A stretch of 64,000 nt of DNA from an uncultured Alteromonadaceae bacterium. GTDB lineage: Bacteria > Pseudomonadota > Gammaproteobacteria > Enterobacterales > Alteromonadaceae. Of this stretch, positions 44,347 through 53,734 are shown piece after piece. The stretch is taken from assembly GCA_913056495.1 (NCBI GenBank), contig CAJXMO010000012.1:1-64000 (forward strand), read 5' to 3'. How positions within the stretch are numbered: position 1 is the stretch's first letter; each line of letters starts with the position of its first letter. The notes below the pieces were generated by a model, which searched no databases, was not told where the DNA came from, and saw only the letters and a list, made by a program, of their open reading frames with translations. The position numbers and the translations under genes are program-made.

Positions 44347-44382
44347 ATTAAACGTTGAGATAAAATTTCAGCCAGACAAGGC

Positions 44383-47300
44383 TTAATATCGCCAGGTTAG
44401 TTGCAATGTGGCGTAGCGGCCGGTTTCAACGTATGCACCATTGCCACCGGCATCCTGAGTGCCCAGATAGGTTTGCTCTGATCCCAAGGTTTTATAGAAG
44501 GTCGCGGCATTGAGCAGGTTATTGATTTGCAGCGACACTGTCCACGGCGAAAATTGGTAGGAAAACGAAGCGTCAAGAGAGTGACGGGGTTGTAAATATT
44601 TGTCCGGGCTGGTCTCGCTGTAGCTGAGTAATTGCTTGCCGGTGGACTGCCAGGCCAGCGTAAACATTGTCTGTGCCGATTCATAAAATACCTGGATCTG
44701 ATGGCTTTGTGCAGGCGCCTGCAACATTGCTTTGCCGGACTCATTTTGTGAATCAGCAATATGCACGCGACTGTGCTGCAAGGTGGTCATCAAATCAATT
44801 CCCCAACCATATAATGGATGATTGGCTGTGGTTACCTGGTGCCTGACATGCGCCTCTATCCCCTTCACTTCAGCATGGCCTCCGTTAACCGGCTTAGAGA
44901 CAAGTACCGACTGCTCATTGATAAGCATTGTATTTTCCTGCTCATAAATTAAGTCCCTGATTTTTTTGCTATATACAGTTAGCTCAGCACTTGTACCGGC
45001 AGCCTGTTGCCATTGCACACCCAAGTCCAGGTTCAACGCACTTTGCGGCTCCAGCGACGGGTTACTTAATACAACAGCATCCAGCTTATCTGTGGTGCTG
45101 TCTAACAAAAGCTGAGGGGCAGCGGCTTGCTGGCTAAATGTCGGGCGGGCAATCGCCTTTCGCAAACTACTGCGAAATGTCCAGTCAAAACCCGGCTGGT
45201 AACGCAGGCTGATACCGGGCAGCCACTGATTGTCACTGGCGCGAACGCTTGTGAATTGATGAGTCGGCAAGCGCATGTCCCAGTGTTCTGCCTGATAATC
45301 ATACTGCTCCGCGTATAAGTCGATAGCCCAGTCAAGCGCCTGCCATGCTCCTTTACTACGCAGATAAGCGCCATAAGTGGTTTCATTGCCGGAGAGCGTA
45401 TTGCGATTTCTGTCATCACGGGTATAAGGGCCCGGATTGGGCTCACCCGTTGCTGTGTATAGGTCCTGATACGCCACAGGTAATATCGCTTGTTCAAAGT
45501 ATGCGCGATCGTACACCCGAAATACCGGAATTAACCCATCCATAAATTCAATATTATGCCCCGGCAGGCTAGCGCCGTTTGGTCCTTGTGGGTTTGTACT
45601 GACTGGCACGCTGCCGTCGGCAGTCGCAATTGCATAATTGCCACCATTATTACCTGTCATGGTTCGCTCACTATGATGGCGGTTATTGTAGCGGTAAATC
45701 AGTGCGCCCTCTAACTCAGCAAACCCTGAAGCCGGGGTGTAAAGAAAACCTGTGCGTAAATGCCACCCGGTGTTGCTATGCCGGGTATTGCTGCCTTCAA
45801 ATTTACGAACCTTAACAGTCGCCGGATTCAATAATACCTCAGCCGTAGCAGGCGCTTTAAAGGTTATTGAACTGGCCGCAGGGTTACTGACATCAAAGTA
45901 AACATCGCCGGCCTGTATGCCACTGTTTAAACTACTTTCCACATAGTCCGGCCGCTTAATGCGGCTGTCTGCTGCCGATAATGCATACTTAACTGACAGT
46001 TTATTATTCAGCTGAGTTTCGCCTTCAAACTGCATAAGGCTCAGGGTTTCGGTTGTATCCCGGGTTTGAAAGTAGCTGTTTGTGGTAAGTCCCTGCGGGT
46101 TAAACGCATTGTTTTCATCATATAGCCTGGTATTGCCTCGGGTAAGCTTCATCTGCACATCCTGGCCAGTAGAGTGATAACGGTTATATTGACCGCGCAG
46201 CGTAAATTCTGAATGCGAAGTTTCCCAGTTTGCTGAAAGGCTTGCCCCTGTTCGTTCAACATCCGATCGGTAAAAGTCAAAGCGAAAATCCTGAGGCTGC
46301 AGTGTTTGGCTGGTATCAGCAAGCAGATTTGTCTCTGTTTCAACTGCGGGCACATAATTACCCACTTCAATACTTTCTGCAGCGGTAAATTTTTGTTGAT
46401 AATACAAAGCGCCATAAACACCTTTAAGATAACTAGAGTCGGTTTGATGCGCCCATTCCAGCGATAATTGTTTGCCCAGATTATCCAGCCCGCGCTGCTG
46501 ACGTAACTGAGAATAATTAACTCCGCTTGTTACAACCAGGCTGTCTGCGCCAAGTGAGCTGGCATTCGGCGTTGTAATATCTATCGCACCGCCAATGGTT
46601 CGGCCTTGCCAGTCGGCGCCCGGGGTTTTAGCGACCCGAATTGCACCAATATTTACCGGGCTCAGCATTTTTAACGATACTGAGCGGGTATTCGGGTCAG
46701 CGCTTTCAATCGGAACACGGTCAAAAAACGTTGAGGTATATGCTGCGCCCATCGAACGCACCGATAAATATTCAGATTCGCCTGTCGCCGCCTGACCCAG
46801 TTGCATATCAGCAAAAGAGGAAACCCCCGGCAATAAACCCATGATATCCGGCAAGCTAACGCCAGGTGTTGACGGCAGCGCAGATTTGGATAAATAACTG
46901 TTGGAGCCTATCCACTGGCGGGCCTGCTCAGCATCGCTATTGCGCTGCCAAAAACGAGTGCCGGTTACAATAATATTTTCCAGCGGCTTATCATAAGCAG
47001 TTGACTGCGCCTGAAGCTCTGTTGGGTTTGCCTTGGGCGGCGTTTTTTGCGCCACTATCACGTAAAGATTAGGCTGTTCCCGGCGGTAAGTCAGGCCAGT
47101 GTCGGCAAGCAGTTGCTCCAGTAATTCACTCGGGCTCAGAGTGGCCTTTACAGGCCCCACCCGAATATGATTAACATGGGTATTGAGCGCGTAAATAGCC
47201 ACATCCAGCTGAGCGGATGCCTGGACTAATGCATCTTGCAAAGATAGCCGTGGTAAGGTCACAGCCTGTTTTGATTCTGCGCCAGAATCGGCCTTCGATG

Positions 47301-47400
47301 GTATGGGCATAAAGCCCAATAGTATAACCATCAAGCCAATAATAATTGACCCGGCGCTTGAGCGCCGGACCTTGTGCTTATATTGCGTAATCGATAACAA
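44383..47400 (-). CDS. STN-domain TonB-dependent receptor (signal-transducing)
   Basis: 1005-residue outer-membrane receptor. After a signal peptide (core IIIGLMVILLGFMPIPSKA) comes an STN domain (about 50-115: LSLQDALVQASAQLDVAIYAL, LSPSELLEQLLADTGLTYRREQPNLYVI), the part that contacts a FecR-type anti-sigma. A TonB box-like ENIIVTG (about 140), plug (170-290) and beta-barrel ending LQLTWRY follow. Third gene of sigma-FecR-receptor. The start is a TTG at 47400 inside fecR (23-bp overlap). The barrel shares many motifs with the divergent receptor at 49324 (RVYDRAYFE, PVAY.DL.T.TG.PNPG, YLGTQD.GGNG.YVETGR). The region is more GC-rich than its surroundings. Confidence 0.93.
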   Translation of the reverse strand: MLSITQYKHKVRRSSAGSIIIGLMVILLGFMPIPSKADSGAESKQAVTLPRLSLQDALVQASAQLDVAIYALNTHVNHIRVGPVKATLSPSELLEQLLADTGLTYRREQPNLYVIVAQKTPPKANPTELQAQSTAYDKPLENIIVTGTRFWQRNSDAEQARQWIGSNSYLSKSALPSTPGVSLPDIMGLLPGVSSFADMQLGQAATGESEYLSVRSMGAAYTSTFFDRVPIESADPNTRSVSLKMLSPVNIGAIRVAKTPGADWQGRTIGGAIDITTPNASSLGADSLVVTSGVNYSQLRQQRGLDNLGKQLSLEWAHQTDSSYLKGVYGALYYQQKFTAAESIEVGNYVPAVETETNLLADTSQTLQPQDFRFDFYRSDVERTGASLSANWETSHSEFTLRGQYNRYHSTGQDVQMKLTRGNTRLYDENNAFNPQGLTTNSYFQTRDTTETLSLMQFEGETQLNNKLSVKYALSAADSRIKRPDYVESSLNSGIQAGDVYFDVSNPAASSITFKAPATAEVLLNPATVKVRKFEGSNTRHSNTGWHLRTGFLYTPASGFAELEGALIYRYNNRHHSERTMTGNNGGNYAIATADGSVPVSTNPQGPNGASLPGHNIEFMDGLIPVFRVYDRAYFEQAILPVAYQDLYTATGEPNPGPYTRDDRNRNTLSGNETTYGAYLRSKGAWQALDWAIDLYAEQYDYQAEHWDMRLPTHQFTSVRASDNQWLPGISLRYQPGFDWTFRSSLRKAIARPTFSQQAAAPQLLLDSTTDKLDAVVLSNPSLEPQSALNLDLGVQWQQAAGTSAELTVYSKKIRDLIYEQENTMLINEQSVLVSKPVNGGHAEVKGIEAHVRHQVTTANHPLYGWGIDLMTTLQHSRVHIADSQNESGKAMLQAPAQSHQIQVFYESAQTMFTLAWQSTGKQLLSYSETSPDKYLQPRHSLDASFSYQFSPWTVSLQINNLLNAATFYKTLGSEQTYLGTQDAGGNGAYVETGRYATLQLTWRY

Positions 47401-48436
47401 TTTCAGTTGCTGTTTGGGTCACAATCACAGTATCGCTCGCTTTAATGGCACTGATGAGTAAGTCGGTTTGATCGCTGGGCAACGAAAGCGTAATGCGCTT
47501 GTTTTGCAGCACCGGACTGACCAGACGAATTTTTTGCTGACGATAACGATTAATCTCTTCTGTGATCACAGATAATTTTTCATTCTGGTAGGCTAATCTA
47601 CCGGATTTCCATGACAGTTTGTTGTCAGCATCAAGCGCTTTCACGGCCGATAGTTTGCCCTGTTTAGCAGAATGAATTTGTTGACCTGCGTACACATTTT
47701 CGCCGGCAATCGCCTGAGTATGTGCCTCATCCAGGTAGGCTTTCACGTCAACAATACCATGGGTTACGGCAATATCTACCCCTTCACGAGTGCTGTTTAT
47801 ATCAAATGCAGTACCCAGTGCAGTAATACTTGTATTTGCGGCGGATACCGTAAATGGCCGGCTGGAATCTTTAGCCACTTCAAAATAAGCACGGCCTTTT
47901 AGCAGGGTTAATAACCTGGCATTATCCGTCATCTGCACCTGCAAGTGAGAGGCGGCAGATAATGTCACCACAGAATTATCCGGTAGCTGAATTTGGCGTA
48001 TTTCACCCACCTGACTGATATAATCTACGGCCGCAGGCGGCGCGGTGAAAAACGGTTGAGAAAACCAAAGCGATACCATGAGTAATACACTGGCCGCAGC
48101 AGCAACTAACCAGTTTGAGTTACTATCACGTTTAGTAAACTTATCTGCCGGGGCGTCATTGGCGGCATCATCAGTCACCGCGGTTAATTCAGCGCTTTTG
48201 TCGTGCATCTCACCTTGGTCGTCGTGCATAAGCACAAAGCCTAAATCCAGCCATAATTGCTCGGCGTCGGTATAAGCGCTGTGGTTGGCCGGATCAGCTT
48301 GTAGCCATTGGCTAAACGCGCGCTGGCCCGCTTCGCTGGCTTGCCCTGAAGATAAATATACCAACCATTGGTCGGCCAGCTCTGCCGGGCTGCCGTTTTG
48401 AGTGTCGGGGTACTGAAGTATTTCTTTACTGGTCAT
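47378..48436 (-). CDS. FecR-like anti-sigma/sigma regulator
   Basis: 352 residues: N-terminal cytosolic DUF4880/anti-sigma part (AELADQWLVYLSSGQASEAGQRAFSQWLQADPANHSAY), one membrane helix (about 107-125, NWLVAAAASVLLMVSLWF), and a periplasmic FecR domain (GEIRQIQLPDNSVVTLSAASHLQV, FEVAKDSSRPFTVSAANTSITALGTAFDI) ending in an STN-like segment. It relays the STN receptor's state to the sigma factor. Start and the sigma stop share one base (TAATG), so translation is coupled. Confidence 0.94.
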   Translation of the reverse strand: MTSKEILQYPDTQNGSPAELADQWLVYLSSGQASEAGQRAFSQWLQADPANHSAYTDAEQLWLDLGFVLMHDDQGEMHDKSAELTAVTDDAANDAPADKFTKRDSNSNWLVAAAASVLLMVSLWFSQPFFTAPPAAVDYISQVGEIRQIQLPDNSVVTLSAASHLQVQMTDNARLLTLLKGRAYFEVAKDSSRPFTVSAANTSITALGTAFDINSTREGVDIAVTHGIVDVKAYLDEAHTQAIAGENVYAGQQIHSAKQGKLSAVKALDADNKLSWKSGRLAYQNEKLSVITEEINRYRQQKIRLVSPVLQNKRITLSLPSDQTDLLISAIKASDTVIVTQTATEIVIDYAI

Positions 48437-49152
48437 TACTGGTCATCCTGTTGCATTGACGCCGCTGCAAGTTCCGCCCGCATCAGGGCCATTGCTCGGG
48501 TAAGCTGGCGTGAAATATCAGCCAGACTCCATCCTGTTTGCTGTTGTATTTGTTCGTAAGTCTGCCCTTCAATGCGACTCATCTGCAAAATTGTTTTTTG
48601 CTTATCTGAAAGTTTGTCCATACCACTGATCAATCGCTGAAGTCGGGCCCCTGAGTTATAGATACGTTCGGGCGTCATTTCTTCCACATTATGGGAAATA
48701 TTTTGCACTTCCTGATCTATGTACTTCTGTCTGGTGGCATGATGCCGCACTTCATGCAAAGCGAAATTAACCGCTACTGTGTACAAAAACGCCTTGGGGT
48801 TTTCAACATGGTCAAGGCTTTCTAACTCCAGCATTTTGGTAAATGCTTTATGGGCGATTTCCTCGGCATCGGCCGGATGCTTGCGATAGCGCTTTTGCAG
48901 CCAGCTACATAGAGATGCTTTGTGCTCGGTATACAGGTTTTCAACCAGTTTCCGGGTACGCCGTTTGTTCAGCGGCACAACATCGGACGATGGTTTTGGG
49001 GTTGCTGGTGCGATTCCCCCCACATGGCGCAGCGTATTCATTATTTTCATGCAGTAAAACCAGGCCTTTCTCAGAGTCGATGTAATCGCTAAACGCAGCC
49101 AATAGCATAATTGGTTGTCATTCATCGATTCACGGTGATTTTGGGGCTGCAC
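48436..49152 (-). CDS. ECF RNA polymerase sigma factor, FecI-like
   Basis: Sigma-70 family ECF factor. Region 2 spans ADAEEIAHKAFTKMLELESLDHVENPKAFLYTVAVNFALHEVRHH; region 4 spans MDKLSDKQKTILQMSRIEGQTYEQIQQQTGWSLADISRQLTRAMALM. From 49152 it has 238 residues, with about 65 before region 2, longer than usual; ATGs at residues 10, 35 and 38 are alternatives and none has a firm ribosome-binding site. First gene of the sigma-FecR-receptor unit, divergent from the second receptor, whose promoter it likely serves. Confidence 0.9.
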   Translation of the reverse strand: MQPQNHRESMNDNQLCYWLRLAITSTLRKAWFYCMKIMNTLRHVGGIAPATPKPSSDVVPLNKRRTRKLVENLYTEHKASLCSWLQKRYRKHPADAEEIAHKAFTKMLELESLDHVENPKAFLYTVAVNFALHEVRHHATRQKYIDQEVQNISHNVEEMTPERIYNSGARLQRLISGMDKLSDKQKTILQMSRIEGQTYEQIQQQTGWSLADISRQLTRAMALMRAELAAASMQQDDQ

Positions 49153-49323
49153 TATAAAGCCTTGCTCTGCCTGATTTATGAAAGTTTTATTAAAGTTGCG
49201 GATTGGCTGAAAAATCCTGAACGCTTGAGTATCAAGTCCACGAGCTCACAACAACGCCACGTAATAACCGGTTAAGTGGCAGTAATTTTTGTCAAATAAT
49301 TTAATTAACATGGATATCAGGTA

Positions 49324-52089
49324 ATGACAGCTAAACCACAACACAGCGTAAAAAACCGTACTGCGCACAATTTGTTTAAACTTTCTTTACTGGCAACGCT
49401 GGTAAGTTCAGCAACCTCATTTGCAGCTGAAGTAAAAAAAGACGCCGAAGAAAAGTATCTTGATGAGGTCGTGGTAGTGGGCAACCGCATGACTAATGAT
49501 GCTGCCGGCGCGCTAATGGATAAAAAAGTCAGCATAGGTGTAAACGCCATCATGTCGGCTGAAAGCATTATGCAACAGCCAGGTGGTAATATCACAGATA
49601 TACTCTCAACCCTGCCCAGTGTATCGGCTTATTCCGATATGGGTAAAGGTCAGGCGGCAACTGGCGAAGCTGAGTTTTTATCCGTTCGTGGTATCGACTC
49701 AAGCTACAACGCATATTTAATGAATGGCGTGAGAATGCCGCAATCAGACGCTTCAACCCGTGCCTTATCGTTAAAAATGATTGCGCCATATGGTTTAAGC
49801 TCTGCGCGAATTTCGAAAACGCCGACAGCTAAAGATCCGGGTGACGCAGTGGGCGCTATTATCAGCCTGGCAACCCCGACAGCTTTTGACTTAGGTGATA
49901 ACTTTGTTCGCCTGACCGGTGGTGCCAACTATTCAGCCTTATCTGACGACCGTGGTTTCGACTCAACCGGCGACATTATGCAAGTTGAGTTTGCCAATGT
50001 GTTTGGTGACAATGACGAGAATGGTTTATACGCCACTGTTTATCATGAAAAACGCTACTCTGTGGCTGAAACGTTGGAAGTGGGCGGCTATGCGCGCGCT
50101 AACGAAGCGGATCAAGATGTTGAAGATGCACGTAACCTGTCTGCGCCAATGATCCCAACCGACTTACGCCTTGACTTCTATAACACTGAAATTGAGCGTT
50201 TGGGTGGTAATGTTTCATTTGATCACAAACTGGATAAAGGGACTGTTTTTGTTAGAGCTAACTATGGTCACTACGAAGCAAAAGGCTCAGAGTCACAGCG
50301 TAAACTTTATATCAGCAGCAGTGAATATGACGAAAACGGCAACTGGGTGCCACTAACCGCCGGGTCAAATTCTTATTTCCAAACCCGCGATCAGAAAGTT
50401 AGCCTGGCCAATATTCAACTGGGCGGTGATTATGCTTTGTCTCCGCGTTTAAGCCTTGATTACAACCTGTCTTACGGTATCAGCAAACAAGAATCACCGA
50501 CCTCGGTAGAAGGCAGTTTATACAGCCAGAAAGTGGATGGCTCGGTAAACTTTGATTTAACCGACCCTGAAAACGCTCAAATTTCTTTCTCTGATGATGC
50601 GACCCGCGCCTTTTTAACCAGCCCAAGTGCACCTAAATTCCGCAAAGTACAAGGCCGTGATGCAGCATCAGAAAACAGCATGATAGGCGCTAAACTGGAT
50701 GTGACTTATCGTCCTGAAACCTTGCTTGATGTACTCGAAGGTGGCTTAGATATTTATCAATCTGACCGTGATATGCATAACCGAGGCTTAACCGGCAATA
50801 ATGGTGATAACTATACGATCCCTACACCGGAAGGTGAGCCAGGTGGTAGCTCAAACCCACAAGGGCCTTATGCAAATGAATTGGCGGGTCAGAATGTCAG
50901 CTTTATGGATGGCTTGTTTAGCGACCTGCGTGTATATGACCGTGCTTATTTTGAAGATTTTTTATTGCCGGTTGCTTACACTGACCTGTTTACCGAAACT
51001 GGTAAGCCTAACCCGGGTGAGTACACTGAAAACGACCGCAACCGCAATACGGTTTCAGGTACAGAAACCGTTACCGCTTTATACTTACAAGGTATAAAAG
51101 CGTTTGGTGCAGTGGATGTTACTGCGGGCTTGCGCTATGAACATACTGACTTTGAGTCGACCCAGTGGTTAATGGATGGCGACAACAGCCGTTTTGTAAA
51201 CAGTGGCAGCGACTACGCAGAGTTACTACCCAACCTGAATATTACTTATACCCCTAATGATGAGATGGTATATCGTGTTGCGGCGCGTCGCAGCTTCTCT
51301 CGTCCGGCGTTTAGCCTAATCGCAGGTCCTGAATCTTACAGCTATGATCAGGATTCAGATGCGCTGATTCGGGTAAATCGTTCAAACCCGGATCTTGAGC
51401 CAGTTACGGTTGATAACCTGGATGCAAGCATCGAATGGTACCCAAGCGATAACGCAATATTAGAAGCCGCGGTTTATTACAAGGCATTCGAAAACTTCAT
51501 TTATACAGCCAGCACAACCGGCAATACGCCACCTGCGGGCTATACCGATGAAGTAGAAGATGAAGTGACTTACATAATGCCGGAAAACGGAAACGACGCT
51601 GAACTGACAGGTATTGAATTACATGGTCGTTATCAGTTTGCCGCTAATGCCGGCTGGCTTGAAGGTTTTGGTGCCGATGTAACCGCGACCTTTCAGGACA
51701 GTTCAGCAGAAAGTGCGGATCAAAGCCGTACTCAGGATACCGCATTACCGCGTTCACCAGACGATATGTACAGCGCACAGTTGTTCTATCAAAAAGATAG
51801 CATTTCAACCGCGCTTATCTGGCAGTATGCCGGTCGTCAGTTGTTAAGCTTAACCGATGATAAATTGGACAAATATCTGCAAGCTAACTCGCAGTTAAAT
51901 GCCAGCATTACTTATCGGGCTGATGCCTGGTCTGTCACCGCACAGGTTGAAAACCTGTTGGATGATGAAACCTTCTACAAAACGCTGGGTAAAAGCAAGC
52001 AATACTTAGGTACCCAGGATGGCGGTGGTAACGGCTCTTACGTTGAAACCGGCCGTACTATGAAGATGTTTGTAACTTACCAGTTCTAA
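49324..52089 (+). CDS. TonB-dependent receptor (transport-only paralogue)
   Basis: 921-residue outer-membrane receptor without STN domain. Signal peptide cleaved near SFA-A; TonB-box-like YLDEVVVVGNR; plug with GGNITDILSTLPSVSAYSDMGKGQAATGEAEFLSVRGI; barrel to the terminal VTYQF. The plug and barrel match the STN receptor at 44383 closely, so the two are duplicates that diverged: one retains signalling, this one transport only. Ends at a strong terminator before the phosphoesterase genes. Ligand not known; the following secreted phosphoesterases suggest a phosphoester. Confidence 0.94.
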   Translation: MTAKPQHSVKNRTAHNLFKLSLLATLVSSATSFAAEVKKDAEEKYLDEVVVVGNRMTNDAAGALMDKKVSIGVNAIMSAESIMQQPGGNITDILSTLPSVSAYSDMGKGQAATGEAEFLSVRGIDSSYNAYLMNGVRMPQSDASTRALSLKMIAPYGLSSARISKTPTAKDPGDAVGAIISLATPTAFDLGDNFVRLTGGANYSALSDDRGFDSTGDIMQVEFANVFGDNDENGLYATVYHEKRYSVAETLEVGGYARANEADQDVEDARNLSAPMIPTDLRLDFYNTEIERLGGNVSFDHKLDKGTVFVRANYGHYEAKGSESQRKLYISSSEYDENGNWVPLTAGSNSYFQTRDQKVSLANIQLGGDYALSPRLSLDYNLSYGISKQESPTSVEGSLYSQKVDGSVNFDLTDPENAQISFSDDATRAFLTSPSAPKFRKVQGRDAASENSMIGAKLDVTYRPETLLDVLEGGLDIYQSDRDMHNRGLTGNNGDNYTIPTPEGEPGGSSNPQGPYANELAGQNVSFMDGLFSDLRVYDRAYFEDFLLPVAYTDLFTETGKPNPGEYTENDRNRNTVSGTETVTALYLQGIKAFGAVDVTAGLRYEHTDFESTQWLMDGDNSRFVNSGSDYAELLPNLNITYTPNDEMVYRVAARRSFSRPAFSLIAGPESYSYDQDSDALIRVNRSNPDLEPVTVDNLDASIEWYPSDNAILEAAVYYKAFENFIYTASTTGNTPPAGYTDEVEDEVTYIMPENGNDAELTGIELHGRYQFAANAGWLEGFGADVTATFQDSSAESADQSRTQDTALPRSPDDMYSAQLFYQKDSISTALIWQYAGRQLLSLTDDKLDKYLQANSQLNASITYRADAWSVTAQVENLLDDETFYKTLGKSKQYLGTQDGGGNGSYVETGRTMKMFVTYQF

Positions 52090-52099
52090 GCAGCTATCG

Positions 52100-52126
52100 G
52101 CAGGGGTATTGACCCCTGCTTTTTTT
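52100..52126 (+). terminator. Terminator between receptor and phosphoesterase genes
   Basis: GCAGGGGT-ATTG-ACCCCTGC followed by seven T. It lies 11 bp after the receptor stop and 15 bp before the PHP-gene ATG, so the enzymes would be made by read-through or from another promoter. Confidence 0.9.
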
Positions 52127-52141
52127 ACTTAAGAGCACATC

Positions 52142-53734
52142 ATGACGACAGCTTACTTTTCTTTATTGATGTGGCTATTAGCAGGGTTATCCTGTTTTGC
52201 TACATTCATGTCTTATGCTGAACCCGGTCGCTGGATCCGCGGCGATCAACACATACATACGGCCTTATCAGCCGATGCCCGCTCCACATTAGATCAAGTG
52301 GTGCATCAGGGTATTGAAACTTTCAATCTCGATTATATGGTGATTTCGAACCACCTGCGCAATACAAGTCACAATAATAATGGCGACCCCTGTGTAGAAC
52401 AATTGTTCTCGTCATCTTTGGCTGACTATGAATCTCCGGCTCTGGCAGCATTACAAAAAACCTATCCACAACGCTTACTGCTCAGCACATTTGAATGGGA
52501 TATGCCGGGGCACGATCACATGAATATAGGTATTCTGCCGGGGTTGAATAAAGCAGATTATCCCCAGACAGCACAAAAACTCAAAGCAACCGCGTATTTT
52601 GAATATCAGTTCGGCGCTAAAAATACCCCAAAAGATTTCTCGGGCATGCAGTTTGCGGCCAAGCACTATCAGCAGGCTTCACGTCAAAATCAAACCCATG
52701 ACGATGCAGTTGCCGCGTTGGCCTGGCTGGCAAAAGAATATCCGGGACAAAGTTACGCCATGCTAAATCACCCGACCCGGTATGCAACTAGCTATAAATT
52801 AGCCGACATCCGCGACTTACATAACGCAGCACCGGATGTCTTCACTCTGGTGGAGGGCATGGTTGGTAATCAATTTAACGGCTATCGTGGCGACTATGCA
52901 CAAAAGAGCCGGGCCGGACTCGCTGGCGGTGTAGATCCTTTCGTTGCGACCCTTGGCGGTAACTGGGATGCTTTGCTAGGTGAAGGCCGGCGAATTTGGC
53001 TGGTGGCTAATTCTGATCATCATTTTAAAGCAGCGCCACCTCATGCCAGTGGCTATTTTCCGGGAGAGTATGCCGCTACCTGGTTATATTTACCTCAAGC
53101 TCGGCTAACCGCTGCAACCTGGCTAAAAGCGTTAAAAAGTGGCAATAGTTTTTCAGTTTATGGCAATTTAATTGATTCGCTGGCGTTTTCATTAAGCAGC
53201 GGCAAACAGCGCGCTGAGATGGGGCAAACCCTGAATGCTGAAGCTGGTGACAATATCACCCTAACCCTGACAGTTCATCAACCTGAGCATAATAACCGGG
53301 AAAAAACAGTCGGCGATGGCCGTTATAACGGAGAAGTGCCAGCTTTGCATCATATTGATGTTATCAGCGGTGAAGTAACAGGCAAAGCCGCGCCCGGCAG
53401 CGACGCTTATCAAGCTGAGCATAATCCAACCACCCGGGTAATTAAGTCGTTTACCGCAGATGACTGGCAAGTCAATGCTGACGGCAGCCTGACCATGACA
53501 CTCACCCTGCCAGCTACTCATAACGCTTATTTCAGGCTACGTGGTACGCATCATGGTTATAACGACAAAGGCTGGACCGCAAACGGAGAACCGCAACGTT
53601 CTCCTGTAGTAGCGCCCGGTGACGACAGCCAGGCTTATTACCAGGCGCTTAATCAACGTAATTACCGGGATCTCTGGTTTTACTCTAATCCGATATTTTT
53701 GGAGTTAATAGCTAATGAAGCCGCTCAACACTAG
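52142..53734 (+). CDS. Secreted PHP-type metallophosphoesterase
   Basis: 530 residues with an N-terminal signal (LLMWLLAGLSCFATFMSYA). PHP-domain metal ligands are visible: GDQHIHTALSADA (H37, H39), FEWDMPGHDHMN, LNHPTRY and VANSDHHF. A C-terminal beta-rich part follows (about 380-500). Probably periplasmic or extracellular and hydrolyses a phosphoester; the exact substrate is unknown. Its stop overlaps the EEP gene start by 20 bp, so the two are coupled. Downstream of the STN-less receptor. Confidence 0.85.
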   Translation: MTTAYFSLLMWLLAGLSCFATFMSYAEPGRWIRGDQHIHTALSADARSTLDQVVHQGIETFNLDYMVISNHLRNTSHNNNGDPCVEQLFSSSLADYESPALAALQKTYPQRLLLSTFEWDMPGHDHMNIGILPGLNKADYPQTAQKLKATAYFEYQFGAKNTPKDFSGMQFAAKHYQQASRQNQTHDDAVAALAWLAKEYPGQSYAMLNHPTRYATSYKLADIRDLHNAAPDVFTLVEGMVGNQFNGYRGDYAQKSRAGLAGGVDPFVATLGGNWDALLGEGRRIWLVANSDHHFKAAPPHASGYFPGEYAATWLYLPQARLTAATWLKALKSGNSFSVYGNLIDSLAFSLSSGKQRAEMGQTLNAEAGDNITLTLTVHQPEHNNREKTVGDGRYNGEVPALHHIDVISGEVTGKAAPGSDAYQAEHNPTTRVIKSFTADDWQVNADGSLTMTLTLPATHNAYFRLRGTHHGYNDKGWTANGEPQRSPVVAPGDDSQAYYQALNQRNYRDLWFYSNPIFLELIANEAAQH

